From: Limnochorda sp. LNt
Lineage (GTDB): Bacteria > Bacillota > Limnochordia > Limnochordales > Geochordaceae
Direction of reading: 5' to 3'
DNA: 64,000 bases
Assembly (NCBI RefSeq): GCF_035593265.1
Contig: NZ_CP141614.1
Span: 744,001 to 808,000 of the forward strand
Shown: positions 1 through 9,175 of the stretch, in pieces
How the letters are laid out: each line of letters begins with the position of its first letter
How positions within the stretch are numbered: position 1 is the stretch's first letter
Notes under the pieces: generated by a model
The model's input: the letters and a program-made list of their open reading frames with translations, nothing else
The model's database searches: none
Told to the model about the DNA's origin: nothing
Translations under genes and position numbers: made by a program

Positions 1-2
1 TC

Positions 3-161
3 ACCTATGGCCCCAACTTCTACTACAAAAATCCGTATGCCGTGCATAACCCGCTCCTGCTAGTCGGGCGCATCGAGGAAGACCTGGAAGAGCTTGCCCG
101 GATTGGGCTTCGCATCCGCCGTCAAGGCGGGGAGAGGATGCGGCTGCGCCTACCGGAGTAG
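3..161 (+). CDS. 3' end of an unrecognised gene (partial)
   Basis: An open frame enters from the left edge and stops at TAG 159-161, leaving 52 residues. The visible end reads TYGPNFYYKN then a helical, charged tail (GRIEEDLEELARIG) rich in Arg and Glu. No family could be recognised from this fragment. It lies 65 bases upstream of the Ldh_2-type dehydrogenase on the same strand, so it is probably the preceding gene of the same catabolic operon. The frame and stop are directly visible; the operon membership is inferred. Confidence 0.55.
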   Translation, partial: TYGPNFYYKNPYAVHNPLLLVGRIEEDLEELARIGLRIRRQGGERMRLRLPE

Positions 162-226
162 AGGCCAGTTCGGCCCCAGCTCCAGGAGGGCGACTACAGC
201 TCGGCGTAACAGGGAAGGTGTCAGCG

Positions 227-1297
227 GTGCGGGCAGAACGCTTCTCCCAGGAAGAGCTGCGGGAATTTTGCATCGCCGCCCTTTGCGCTAAAGGTGTCAG
301 CCGGGACGACGCGGCGACGGTCAGCGACTCCCTGATAGACGCCGAGCTGCACGGCGTGAGTTCACACGGCATGCCGCACCTGCTCCTATACATCGACAAG
401 CTGGACCGGGGAGAAGCGTTGCCACAGGCACGGCCCACCGTCGAACGCCTGGGCCCGAATCTGTTCCGCATCAACGGACAGCGGAGTCTGGGGCAGATCG
501 CAGGCGCAAAGGCCATGGGGATGTGCTTGGCCGCCGCGAAGGAATACGGGCTCGCGGCGGCCTGGGTGCACAACACCCACACGTACGGCGCGGCCGGCTA
601 CTTTGCGCGTATGGCGGTGCAGGCGAACTGTGTGGGTCTCACCTTTACCAACACGACACCGCTGATGGCTCCCTGGCAGGGGCGGCTGCCCCTTTTGGGC
701 ACGAATCCCATCGCGGTCGGGATCCCGTGCGACGGGGGGCCCCTCGTGCTGGACATGGCCTGCAGCGTGTCCGCGTGGGGGAACATCGTCAACGCCGCAC
801 GCCGAAACGAGCGCATACCCGACGCCTGGGCTCTGGATTCCCAGGGGCGACCCACGTCAGACCCACAGGAAGCCCTGGCTGGCGCGCTACTGCCGGCGGG
901 CGGCTACAAGGGGTACGGCTTGGCCCTGGTATTCGAGATCCTGACGGGCCTTTTGGCCGGGGCGGGGCTGTCTGAGCCAATCCCCCGGGCGCCGGGGAAT
1001 TTCCGCTCGCCGCTAAGGTCTCACGTTATGATGGTGATCGATGTGCAGCGGTTTCAGCCAATTGCGGCGTTCAAGGCGGATGTCCTCCGATATCTGGAGC
1101 AGCTGCGGGCATGCCCCCCCGCCGACGGGTGCGACCAGGTCCGGGTGCCGGGCGATCGGTCGAGGAGGGAGTTCGCGGAGCGCTCCCGGCACGGGATTCC
1201 TCTGGACGCTGATCTCGTGGACCGGCTCCGCGCGCTCGCGAGGCAGCTGGGGCTGCGGTTTCCGGCGGCGTTGCCTGAGCCGGGGAACGCCGGCTGA
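227..1297 (+). CDS. Ldh_2-family malate/L-lactate-type dehydrogenase
   Basis: This is an NAD(P)-dependent 2-hydroxyacid dehydrogenase of the Ldh_2 (malate/L-lactate/ureidoglycolate/sulfolactate) family, 356 residues, normal for the family. Visible hallmarks are HGVSSHG near residue 45 (the family's conserved SHG region), the NPIAVGIP and LVLDMA segments in the middle, and a GGYKGYG loop near residue 225. GTG 227 is preferred over GTG 218 because AGGGAAGG ends 8 bases before 227. It opens the run PrpD, DppB, DppC, M20 peptidase and ALDH, all on the plus strand, so it probably oxidises a hydroxyacid released from the imported compound. The exact substrate cannot be read from the sequence. Confidence 0.85.
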   Translation: MRAERFSQEELREFCIAALCAKGVSRDDAATVSDSLIDAELHGVSSHGMPHLLLYIDKLDRGEALPQARPTVERLGPNLFRINGQRSLGQIAGAKAMGMCLAAAKEYGLAAAWVHNTHTYGAAGYFARMAVQANCVGLTFTNTTPLMAPWQGRLPLLGTNPIAVGIPCDGGPLVLDMACSVSAWGNIVNAARRNERIPDAWALDSQGRPTSDPQEALAGALLPAGGYKGYGLALVFEILTGLLAGAGLSEPIPRAPGNFRSPLRSHVMMVIDVQRFQPIAAFKADVLRYLEQLRACPPADGCDQVRVPGDRSRREFAERSRHGIPLDADLVDRLRALARQLGLRFPAALPEPGNAG

Positions 1298-1404
1298 GGC
1301 CTCTGCCTGAAGTGGGGGAGGCTGGTTGAATGGTGTTATGTGTGCCCGCCAGACGGGTAGCATGGCCCGGACTCGGGAAGGCCAGTTGAAGAAGGTGGTA
1401 AACC

Positions 1405-2769
1405 TTGTCGGCTACCGACACGTTGGCAGCGTTTGTGGCCAACCTGAAGGGTGAGGAGCTCCCGGCAGAGGTGCAGGAAGCGGCCGCCCGCTGCTTGATG
1501 GATAATCTTGCCTGTGCGCTGGGGGCCAGCATTACCGAATCGGGGCGGCGCTGGCTGGCCTTGCCGGGCGGATCTGGGCCATGCACGCTGCTTGGGTCCG
1601 GGCGTACCGTGATACTGGAAGAGGCTGTTTACCTCAACGGCAATTTGGCCAATCTGCTGGATTTCGATGACACGCGGGGCGGGCATCCGGGATCGACTGT
1701 CATTCCGACCGGGCTGGCTGTGGCCGAGCAGTACCGCTGCTCCAGCGCAGACCTCCTGGCCGCCATCGTGGTGGGTTACGAGGTTCAAGTCCGACTGTTC
1801 CGGGCCTTTTGGCCGTCGCGGGCCCGGATGCATCTGTTCCCGAAACTGACGCTGCAGACCTTCGGAGCGGCGGCCACGGCCGGCAGGCTGCTGAACCTGA
1901 ATGAGCAACAGATGGCCCACGCCTTCGGGATCGCCGCGACCTTGGCTCCCCTGCCGAAGGCGATCAGTTCTGCTAGCGGCAAGCGTCGGCCGTGGTATAA
2001 GGGATATCTCGGCTGGAGCGCCCGGACTGGGCTACAGGCGGCCCTGCTAGCACGCATGGGGCAGGTCGGCCCGAGGGGCGTCCTGGACGGCGAGGACGGG
2101 CTGGCGGCCTCGCTGGGCACGGACCGGTTCGGTGCCGACGCGCTGGTTCAGGACCTCGGCGTCACCTATGAAATCCTGAAGGTGGCCTTCAAACCGTATC
2201 CCTCATGCCGCTGGACCCATGCCGCGCTTGACGCCTTGCGGAACATCCGCGAGGCGGCGGGGGTGGCCGCAGAGGATGTGGAGGAAGTCGTGATCCACCT
2301 TCCGCCACCGTTCCATGAGTGGCTCGACTGGCGTACGCCGGCCTCAGTCACGGACGCGCAGTTTAGCTTGCCCTTCCTCGCTGCCCTCGTCCTTTACCAG
2401 TGGCCTGAGGCGCAGTGGTGGAAGCGGGATGACGTCGTCACCCGACCGGACCTGCTTGCCCTGAGCGAGCGGGTGGTCCTTCTCCCCGATCCCGGCCTGC
2501 TACGGCCGGAGGACCAGTCGCGCACCGTGCCGGCCCGCGTCAGCGTGCGGACCAGGAACGGCGCCGAGCACCGCGCCCTCGTGGCGATCCCCCGCGGCGA
2601 GGTTTCTAATCCCTTGACACCCGGCGAACTCAAGGGGAAGTGGGATGCGCTCACCGTGCCTGTTTTGGGTGAACAAGGCGCGGAGAAGCTCGCGCAAGCC
2701 GTGGCGTTCTTGGGGGATAACGAGACCGCAGCGATCTTTTGCGGTCTTAGCCCACGGGGTAGCCTATGA
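1405..2769 (+). CDS. MmgE/PrpD family protein
   Basis: The 454-residue product has the MmgE/PrpD fold typical of 2-methylcitrate dehydratase, cis-aconitate decarboxylase and iminodisuccinate epimerase. Family marks are the N-terminal DNLACALGAS helix (about residue 33), LLDFDDTRGGHPG (about residue 85) and KPYPSCRWTHAALDA (about residue 262). Translation starts at TTG 1405 after GAAGGTGG. Its stop overlaps the next start (ATGA at 2766-2769), so it is translationally coupled to the DppB-like permease. Without methylcitrate synthase or PrpB nearby, a role in the methylcitrate cycle is unlikely; lyase or epimerase action on a dicarboxylic or amino-acid-like substrate is the inference. Confidence 0.85.
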   Translation: MSATDTLAAFVANLKGEELPAEVQEAAARCLMDNLACALGASITESGRRWLALPGGSGPCTLLGSGRTVILEEAVYLNGNLANLLDFDDTRGGHPGSTVIPTGLAVAEQYRCSSADLLAAIVVGYEVQVRLFRAFWPSRARMHLFPKLTLQTFGAAATAGRLLNLNEQQMAHAFGIAATLAPLPKAISSASGKRRPWYKGYLGWSARTGLQAALLARMGQVGPRGVLDGEDGLAASLGTDRFGADALVQDLGVTYEILKVAFKPYPSCRWTHAALDALRNIREAAGVAAEDVEEVVIHLPPPFHEWLDWRTPASVTDAQFSLPFLAALVLYQWPEAQWWKRDDVVTRPDLLALSERVVLLPDPGLLRPEDQSRTVPARVSVRTRNGAEHRALVAIPRGEVSNPLTPGELKGKWDALTVPVLGEQGAEKLAQAVAFLGDNETAAIFCGLSPRGSL

Positions 2770-3689
2770 TTTCCCGGTTCGTCTTGCGGCGCCTTGCAAG
2801 CTTGATTCCCACCGTTTTTGGCATCGTTCTCGTTGTGTTCTTCCTCGGAAGGGCGCTGCCCGGGGATCCCGCCCTGACCCTGGCTGGTCCGGAGGCCACC
2901 CGCAATCAGGTGGAGTTGATCCGACAACGGTGGGGACTTGACGAGCCGCTGACCGTGCAGATGGTCAGCTACATGCGCAACTTGGCCATGGGGGATCTCG
3001 GGGTTTCGATGCAAACGGGCCGACCAGTCCTAGAAGAAATCGCGAACCGGCTGCCGAACAGTCTAAAACTAACGTTAGCCGCCATGGTGTTCGCCGTTGT
3101 CGGCGGCACCCTCGCGGGGGTGTTGGCCGCGCAGCGCCCGTATTCGGTTTGGGACGGTTTCACCATGGTAGCGTCCCTGGTGTTCCTCTCCATCCCGGTG
3201 TTCTGGCTGTCCATCGTCCTCGTCCTGATCTTCAGCGTCCGGCTGGGCTGGTTGCCTGTGATCGGGATGGAATCGTGGAAGAACTTCATCTTGCCGTCCA
3301 TCGCCATGGCCACGGGGTCGCTCGGGATGATCGCCCGGATCACGCGGACCTCGATGCTGGAGGTGCTAGGCGAAGACTTCGTGCGGACGGCGAGGGCAAA
3401 GGGGCTTGCTGAGCGGACGGTCATTTATAAGCACGCTTTGAAGAACGCCGTGATCCCGATCATCACGGTCATAGGGCTGCAGTTCGGGATTCTTTTGGGC
3501 GGCTCAGTGCTGACGGAGACCATCTTCAGCTGGCCGGGGATCGGGAAGTTCCTGTTCGATGCCATCCTGGCTCGGGACTATGCGGTGCTCCAGGGCGGCA
3601 TTCTCGTATACGCCGTGTGCATCTCGTTGCTCAACCTCTTGGTGGACGTGAGCTATGCGCTCATCGATCCGCGCATCCGGTACTCATGA
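2766..3689 (+). CDS. Dipeptide/oligopeptide-type ABC permease (DppB-like)
   Basis: A 307-residue inner-membrane permease of the Opp/Dpp class. It has the N-terminal FVLRRLASLIPTVFGI helix, the ALPGDP motif near residue 33, about six membrane segments, and the cytoplasmic EAA loop (EDFVRTARAKGLAERT, about residue 205) that contacts the ATPase. The C-terminus ends in the usual DPRIRYS. The start overlaps the PrpD stop. It pairs with the DppC-like gene 105 bases downstream; no substrate-binding protein or ATPase genes are visible in the window, so they must lie upstream of base 1 or elsewhere. Confidence 0.93.
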   Translation: MISRFVLRRLASLIPTVFGIVLVVFFLGRALPGDPALTLAGPEATRNQVELIRQRWGLDEPLTVQMVSYMRNLAMGDLGVSMQTGRPVLEEIANRLPNSLKLTLAAMVFAVVGGTLAGVLAAQRPYSVWDGFTMVASLVFLSIPVFWLSIVLVLIFSVRLGWLPVIGMESWKNFILPSIAMATGSLGMIARITRTSMLEVLGEDFVRTARAKGLAERTVIYKHALKNAVIPIITVIGLQFGILLGGSVLTETIFSWPGIGKFLFDAILARDYAVLQGGILVYAVCISLLNLLVDVSYALIDPRIRYS

Positions 3690-3794
3690 CGGCTGTCGGA
3701 CGCACGATGGACGCCGGGCGCAGCATGGTTGGGGGCGCACGATGGCTGAGGCAGGGGCGCGCAGGACAGAACAACGCGGCGAGGGCGATGGAAC

Positions 3795-4658
3795 ATGAAC
3801 GGGACGGTGATACGCGCGTTCGCTCGCCAGTTTGCTCGGAACAAGCCCGGCGTGGCCGGGATCGTCATCATCATCGCATTTCTTGTAATGGCCCTCCTCG
3901 CGCCCTGGATCTCCCCCTACGATCCGGGCCAGATGAATCTGCTGGCCCGGAATAAGGGGCCCACTATCGACCACTGGTTCGGCAACGATGAGATGGGGCG
4001 GGATATACTCAGCCGGATCATTTTTGGCGCACGGGTATCCCTGCTGTCCGCCATTGGCGCCGTGAGCATCGCGACGCTGCTGGGTGTCCCTCTGGGTTTG
4101 CTGGCGGGCTACGTGGGTGGCTGGACCGACAGCCTGATCATGCGGGTCATGGATGTGCTCTTGTCCTTTCCCGCGTTTCTCCTGGCCCTGGGCCTGGCCG
4201 CGGCGATGGAGCCGGGCCTCGTCAACGCTGTCCTGGCTGTCGGCATCGCGCGGACGCCGCAGTTCGTCCGGATGGTTCGGGGGCTTACCTTGTCCGCGCG
4301 GGAACGGGATTTCATCCAGTCAGCCCGGGCTATCGGCGTCGCCGAGTCGGTGATCGTGTCCAAGCACCTCTTGCCAAACATTATGGGCCCCATTGTCGTC
4401 CAGGCAACGCTGCATGTGGCCACCTCCATTCTGACCATCACCGGGCTCGGGTTCCTCGGGATCGGTATGGATCCGCGGACTCCTGAATGGGGCGCCATGT
4501 TGAGCAGCGGCTTCAGCTACTTGCGCGTCGCGCCGCACATGAGTGTCTTTCCCGGGGTGTTCATCGTGCTCGCGGTGTTGGGCTTCAACCTAGCCGGGGA
4601 CGCGCTGCGGGACGCCCTCGATCCCCGCATGAAGCGTTACCTGACCGCCAACCAATGA
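3795..4658 (+). CDS. Dipeptide/oligopeptide-type ABC permease (DppC-like)
   Basis: The second permease subunit, 287 residues. It shows the DppC N-terminal pattern (a short cytosolic part, one helix, then ISPYDPGQMN and a GNDEMGRDI segment) and the EAA loop ERDFIQSARAIGVAES near residue 175. It ends in DALDPRMK like its family. The 105-base gap from the DppB stop contains no gene; it holds two copies of CGCACGATGG (3701 and 3736). The next gene, an M20 peptidase, begins 8 bases downstream, consistent with uptake of a peptide-like or N-acyl compound followed by hydrolysis. Confidence 0.93.
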   Translation: MNGTVIRAFARQFARNKPGVAGIVIIIAFLVMALLAPWISPYDPGQMNLLARNKGPTIDHWFGNDEMGRDILSRIIFGARVSLLSAIGAVSIATLLGVPLGLLAGYVGGWTDSLIMRVMDVLLSFPAFLLALGLAAAMEPGLVNAVLAVGIARTPQFVRMVRGLTLSARERDFIQSARAIGVAESVIVSKHLLPNIMGPIVVQATLHVATSILTITGLGFLGIGMDPRTPEWGAMLSSGFSYLRVAPHMSVFPGVFIVLAVLGFNLAGDALRDALDPRMKRYLTANQ

Positions 4659-4665
4659 AGGGAGC

Positions 4666-5829
4666 ATGCCAACGTTGAACCGACCGCCTCTCCAGGATCT
4701 GCTGGAAGCACTACGCCGGCGCACCCCGGAGTGGCTGGCCGAGGTGAAGAGCATCGCGGAGATCCCTGCCCCGACCTTTGACGAAGGCCGGCGTGCTCGG
4801 CACGTGGCGGACCGCTTGCGCCAAGTTGGTGTTCAATCGGTCAAGATCGATTCGGTGGGCAACGTCGTCGCGCGGTTGGGCGACGGCGGAAGACCCTACG
4901 TCATGGTCGTGGCCCACATGGATACGGTGTTCCCCCTGCACGCCCACCGCGCCCCGGTGGAGGACGGGGACCTGTTGCGGGGACCGGGCGTACGGGACAA
5001 CTCGGCCGGTGTGGCAGCCCTGATCGGCCTGGCGAAACTGCTGCGGGAAGGCTTGATTAGTCCGAAGGGGAGCCTGTACCTAATCGCTTCTGTCGGTGAG
5101 GAAGGCCTTGGAAACCTACGGGGTGTGAAAGCGGCTATCGAGGCCCGTCCAGACGTGGACTTCGTGGTGGTGGTGGACGGGGGCTTCGGCGACATCGTCC
5201 CCTACGGTGTTGGTAGCGTGCGCTGGCGGGTCAGAGCCAGGACCCCGGGCGGGCATAGCTGGGCCGACTACGGTGTTCCCAGCGCCGTGCACATCCTGGT
5301 CGAACGGGCCTGCCGCGTCTTGAGTATCCCGCTTCCCGCCGAGCCGAAGACGGCGCTGAACATTGGCACCTTCACCGGCGGGGTTTCCGTCAACGCCATC
5401 GCGAGCTCGGCCGAGTTCTTGCTGGACTTACGTTCCCGGGACCAGGGGATTCTCACGGAAGTGGAGGGGCGCATTCGGGCGACGGTCCTCTCGGACGGGG
5501 ACCAGGGAAGCGACGTCCAGATCGTCCTAGAGGAACTCGGCCGGCGACCCACGGGCGATTTGCGCCCTGCTCATCCCCTCTTGGCGATGGCCATACAGAC
5601 ACTGCGCGAGCTCGGGCAGGAGGCGCGGGTCGAAGCGGCCAGCACCGATGCCAACATCCCACTGGCAAGGGGTATCCCGGCTCTCACCATCGGCGCGAGC
5701 CGGGGCGCCCATGTGCACACGGCGAACGAATTCCTCGAAATCCCCTCGCTGGCGCCCGGGCTGGCACAGGTGGCCTGGCTGGTTCAGGAAGCCTCGCGCC
5801 AGTACAACCCGGAGTCATGGCATTTCTAG
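4666..5829 (+). CDS. M20-family zinc metallopeptidase
   Basis: A 387-residue M20/M25/M40 peptidase (deacylase, carboxypeptidase or aminotripeptidase type). Metal and catalytic residues are visible: AHMDT (His84, Asp86), VRDNSAG (Asp111 bridging ligand), GEEG (Glu145 catalytic base, Glu146 ligand), Asp171 in VVDGG, and a C-terminal GAHVHTANE histidine. A dimerisation domain sits in the middle (RTPGGHSWADYG onwards). No signal peptide is present, so it acts in the cytosol. The ATG follows AAGGGAGC, 7 bases after the DppC stop. It probably hydrolyses the compound brought in by the preceding permeases. Confidence 0.92.
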   Translation: MPTLNRPPLQDLLEALRRRTPEWLAEVKSIAEIPAPTFDEGRRARHVADRLRQVGVQSVKIDSVGNVVARLGDGGRPYVMVVAHMDTVFPLHAHRAPVEDGDLLRGPGVRDNSAGVAALIGLAKLLREGLISPKGSLYLIASVGEEGLGNLRGVKAAIEARPDVDFVVVVDGGFGDIVPYGVGSVRWRVRARTPGGHSWADYGVPSAVHILVERACRVLSIPLPAEPKTALNIGTFTGGVSVNAIASSAEFLLDLRSRDQGILTEVEGRIRATVLSDGDQGSDVQIVLEELGRRPTGDLRPAHPLLAMAIQTLRELGQEARVEAASTDANIPLARGIPALTIGASRGAHVHTANEFLEIPSLAPGLAQVAWLVQEASRQYNPESWHF

Positions 5830-5863
5830 ACGGGTGAGATTCAGAAGGAGGATGAATGGCCGA

Positions 5864-7321
5864 ATGGCGGTGCAACCTTCGGTAGGTAACCAAGGGCAGG
5901 CTGTCGCCAGGCTGTATATCGGTGGGGAGTGGAGGGAGTCGCCCGAACGGGCCCTGACGCGGGACCCGTTTCACAAGACTCCGGTAACGGAACTTCACGT
6001 GGCGAGCGGGGCGGACGTCGAGGACGCGGTGCGGGCCGCGGTGGCGGCCAAGCCGGTCATGGCGGGGATGCCGGCTCACAAGCGGGCCCAGATCTTGCGC
6101 CGCGCCGCGGAGGAGCTCATGCGGCGCCGGGGGGAAGTGGCCCGCTCCATCACTGCAGAAAACGGCAAGCCGGCGGCGCTGGCGCAGCGGGAGGTGGGCC
6201 GGGCCGCCGAGACGCTGGAATTTGCCGCGGACGAAGCCAAGCGCCTGGCCGGCGAGGTCATTCCCATGGATTCTAGCAGCCGGGGCGAGAACAAGCTTGG
6301 GTTCACGCTACGGGTGCCGGTGGGGATTGTCGGCGCGATCACGCCCTTCAATTCCCCGCTTAACCTCATGGCCCACAAGGTGGGCCCGGCGCTCGCCGGA
6401 GGAAACACCGTCGTCCTCAAGCCAGCTCCGCAGACTCCCTGGTGTAGCGTGTACCTGGTTGAGGCCCTGGAAGCGGCGGGTTTGCCGCCGGGCGCTATCA
6501 ACGTCGTCCACGGTGGCCCCGATGTCGGGGAGGCCATAGTAACCCATCCAGGGGTGAACCTCGTGACGTTCACTGGCGGCATCCGGGCGGGGGCCCGCAT
6601 CCGCAACATCGCCGGCATGAAGAAAGTGCTTTTGGAGCTTGGGGGGAACGCGGGCAACATCGTTTGCGCGGACGCCAACCTCGACCGGGCGGCCCGGGAG
6701 ATGGCGGCCAATGCCTTCGGCTACTCAGGCCAAAGCTGCATTGCTGTCCAGAGGATCTACGTCGAGCGGCCCGTCTACGAGGCGTTTTTGGAGAAGCTCC
6801 TTCAGTACACATCCCGCCTTAGGGTGGGAGATCCTTGGCTGCCCGAGACCGACATCGGTCCCATGATCAGCGAGGAGGCGGCGGAGCGGGTCGAGGCGTG
6901 GATCAAAGAGGCCGAGCAGCAGGGTGCCCGTATCCTTTGCGGCGGCAAGCGAGACGGGGCGCTGCTTGAGCCGACCGTCCTGGTGGACGTTCGCCCAGAG
7001 ATGAAGGTCGTGTGCGAGGAGGTATTCGGACCGGTGGTTTCCGTGGTGGCCGTGGATTCGCTGGAGGAGGCCATCGCGGCGGTGAACGACTCGCAGTACG
7101 GCCTACAGGCAGGCATTTTCACAGCATCCCTCGGGAAGGCATTACAGGCGGTCCGCAGCCTGGAAGTGGGGGGCGTGGTTGTCAACGGAACGTCTAATTT
7201 CCGCTTGGAGCAAATGCCTTATGGCGGGGTGAAGCTCAGCGGAATCGGAAAGGAAGGGCCCCGCTACGCCGTGGAGGAAATGACCGTCGAGCGTATGGTC
7301 ATCATCGATCTGGCTCCGTAA
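5864..7321 (+). CDS. NAD(P)-dependent aldehyde dehydrogenase
   Basis: A 485-residue ALDH-superfamily enzyme. The Rossmann region contains TPFNSPLNLMAHK (about residue 163), the general base is Glu258 in LLELGG, and the nucleophile is Cys292 in YSGQSCIAVQR, a version common in lactaldehyde- and phosphonoacetaldehyde-type branches. FGPV occurs near residue 387. ATG 5864 is preferred: AAGGAGG ends 12 bases upstream, whereas the earlier in-frame ATG at 5852 abuts that site. It closes the operon and probably oxidises an aldehyde made by earlier steps. A transposase cluster begins 56 bases beyond its stop. Confidence 0.92.
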   Translation: MAVQPSVGNQGQAVARLYIGGEWRESPERALTRDPFHKTPVTELHVASGADVEDAVRAAVAAKPVMAGMPAHKRAQILRRAAEELMRRRGEVARSITAENGKPAALAQREVGRAAETLEFAADEAKRLAGEVIPMDSSSRGENKLGFTLRVPVGIVGAITPFNSPLNLMAHKVGPALAGGNTVVLKPAPQTPWCSVYLVEALEAAGLPPGAINVVHGGPDVGEAIVTHPGVNLVTFTGGIRAGARIRNIAGMKKVLLELGGNAGNIVCADANLDRAAREMAANAFGYSGQSCIAVQRIYVERPVYEAFLEKLLQYTSRLRVGDPWLPETDIGPMISEEAAERVEAWIKEAEQQGARILCGGKRDGALLEPTVLVDVRPEMKVVCEEVFGPVVSVVAVDSLEEAIAAVNDSQYGLQAGIFTASLGKALQAVRSLEVGGVVVNGTSNFRLEQMPYGGVKLSGIGKEGPRYAVEEMTVERMVIIDLAP

Positions 7322-7377
7322 AGGGTTTTGAACCGGGCTGGCGTTGTACACCCATGATCCCCTGTCAAGGGCTTTCC

Positions 7378-8265
7378 TCAAGCAGCGGCTTTCAGTTGGG
7401 CTCCTTTCCGAGTCTGCTTGATCGCATAAGGGCTGCGGTCAACGATTTGATCGACCCGTTCGCCCAGCCACCTCAGCACATAGGCCGTGGGATAGGGCGC
7501 CGCGTGGCCATCGAGCAGGGAAAGCTTGGCAGTATAGAGCTCGGCACGGATGCCGGTAAACAACCGCCCCGTGCGCCACATGGCCCAGGCGATCCGAGCC
7601 AGCTTGGCGGCCAGGGCCACCACCGCCACCTGATGGTCCTTCTTGGCCCGCAGCCGCTCGTGAAACGCGCGCAGGGCCGGCGGGCCATGGCGGGCGACGC
7701 TGCTGGCGGCTTCCACCAACGCCCACCGCAGGACCGCCGGGCCTTCCTTCGTGATCGACCTCCGGCGGTCCGTCGTGCCGGACTGGTAGACCCGCGGCAC
7801 CAGCCCCGTGTAGCTGGCCACGTGCTTGTCGGTGGAAAACCGGAAGGGGTCGCCGATGTAGGCATAGTACGTGGCCGCCGCGATGACATTGAAGCCTCCA
7901 AGGGAGAGCAGCAACCGCACCGGCGGGCAGTCCTTCACCCGATGGCCAATCTCCCGCTCCAGGGCCCGCAGGTGGGTGTTGGTCGAGCGCAGCTGCTCCA
8001 GCGCCACCGCCAAGGCCACCCGGTCGGCCGAGCACAGGTCCAGCTCCCAGAGGGCCTTCAAGTGACGACGCGCTTGCCAAAGGTTATGGGGCGCGCGATA
8101 GCCGGAGCGCTGGAGCAGGCTGCGGATTTGATTCTTCCACCGGGCCCGCTGCTCGACCAGCCGCCGGCGCAGATTCACCCAGCGCCCGCAGCTCCCGAAT
8201 CGGCTTCGGCGGCACCCAGACCCCCGGCAACGTCCCCAGCGCCAGCCGCTCGGCCAACAGCTTCG
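7378..8265 (-). pseudogene. IS110-family transposase remnant (frameshifted, N-terminus missing)
   Basis: On the minus strand the C-terminal half of an IS110 transposase is readable: LLLSLGGFNVIAAATYYAYI (transposase_20 region), FRFSTDKHVASYTGLVP, a TDRRRSITKEG segment and FHERLRAKKDH. Upstream the sense continues in another frame (KLLAERLALGTLPGVWVPP, then PIRELRAL), and a single extra G in the run near 8178 would explain the break (RAL then VNLRRRLVEQ). The N-terminal DEDD catalytic half is absent; sense ends near 8265 next to a foreign transposase fragment. The protein cannot be functional. The right-hand limit is approximate. Confidence 0.8.
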
Positions 8266-8289
8266 GCCGCGGCGCCGCCGCCCCCTGCG

Positions 8290-9150
8290 CAAGCACCGAG
8301 CCGTCTGCTGCGTGACCCACACCCCGCCCGGGTCGTGGCCCCTGCCGGGACGGCCGCCACCCTCGAGCTGGATAGCGAGCTGGGCGATCGGTGGCACGTC
8401 GTGCTGTACCTGGGCTCCGTTCTGGCGCGGGGCGAGTGGGTGACGCTGGCCATCGGGGTGGATCTGTCGGGTGCCAAGCACGTGTTGGGGCTTTGGGAGG
8501 GGGCCACCCTCAACGAGGCGGTGGCCCGGCGGGCGGTAGGCGAGTTGACCGCGCGGGGCTTGCGCACAGAGCCCGGTGTGCTGGTCGTCACCGACGGGCG
8601 GCGGGCCTTGGATGAAGCTATCAAGCAGGCGTGGGGCGGCCGGGCCCGTATCGCCCACTGCCAGTATCAGGTGCAGCAGGAGGTCCTGGCCCACCTCCCG
8701 GAGAAAGAGCGCCCCTCGGTCGCCGACCGGCTCCGGCGGATCTGGACCGCGCCGGTGGACGAAGCGGCAGGCCAGCTCGACCAGCTCCTCGCGGCCTTGC
8801 AGGCCCGGCATCCCGGAGCGGCGGCGCGCCTTTTGGGAAGCTACGAGGCCGTGCTGACCGTTGGGCACTTGGGGCTCCCGCCCGATCTGGCACCCCACCT
8901 GGCGGCGGCCGGGGCCTTGCGGGTGACCGTCGAGCATGCGCTGGAGGCCAGCAGCCCGACCCAGCGCGGCATGGCGGCGGTGCGAGCCGGCTTGCCGGCG
9001 GCGGTGAGCCGGATGCGCCGGACGGTGGGGGCGGCTGGACTCGCCATCCTGGCCCAGCGGCTGGGTGCTGCCGCGGACGTGGCTGCGATCCACAAGACAG
9101 GGACCGTGCCCTCCCGAGCAGAGAGTACCGCACGATCCCCGAGGGAGTGA
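8290..9150 (+). pseudogene. IS256-like (mutator) transposase remnant, copy 1
   Basis: The readable part begins around LDSELGDRW and runs through GVDLSGAKHVLGLWEGAT, VLVVTDGRRALDEAI and HCQYQVQQEVLAHLPEK, the middle of a mutator-type transposase, followed by a complete-looking C-terminal region to TGA 9148-9150. The N-terminal DNA-binding part is missing. Where copy 2 has FLDGLALG at the first catalytic Asp, this copy has LYLGSVLA, so the Asp is gone. There is no plausible start codon with a ribosome site. It abuts the IS110 remnant on the opposite strand. This is a decayed gene rather than an active one. Confidence 0.7.
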
Positions 9151-9175
9151 TTCCCCGTGACAACGTATCACACCC

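Noticed and set aside
3701-3745. Direct repeat CGCACGATGG between the two Dpp permease genes
   Set aside because: Only two copies of ten bases in a GC-rich spacer; no palindromic structure or regulator link.
7354-8290. N-terminal part of a 598-codon plus-strand frame leading into IS256-like copy 1
   Set aside because: This portion is antisense to the IS110 remnant and only by chance continuous with the IS256-like sense further right.
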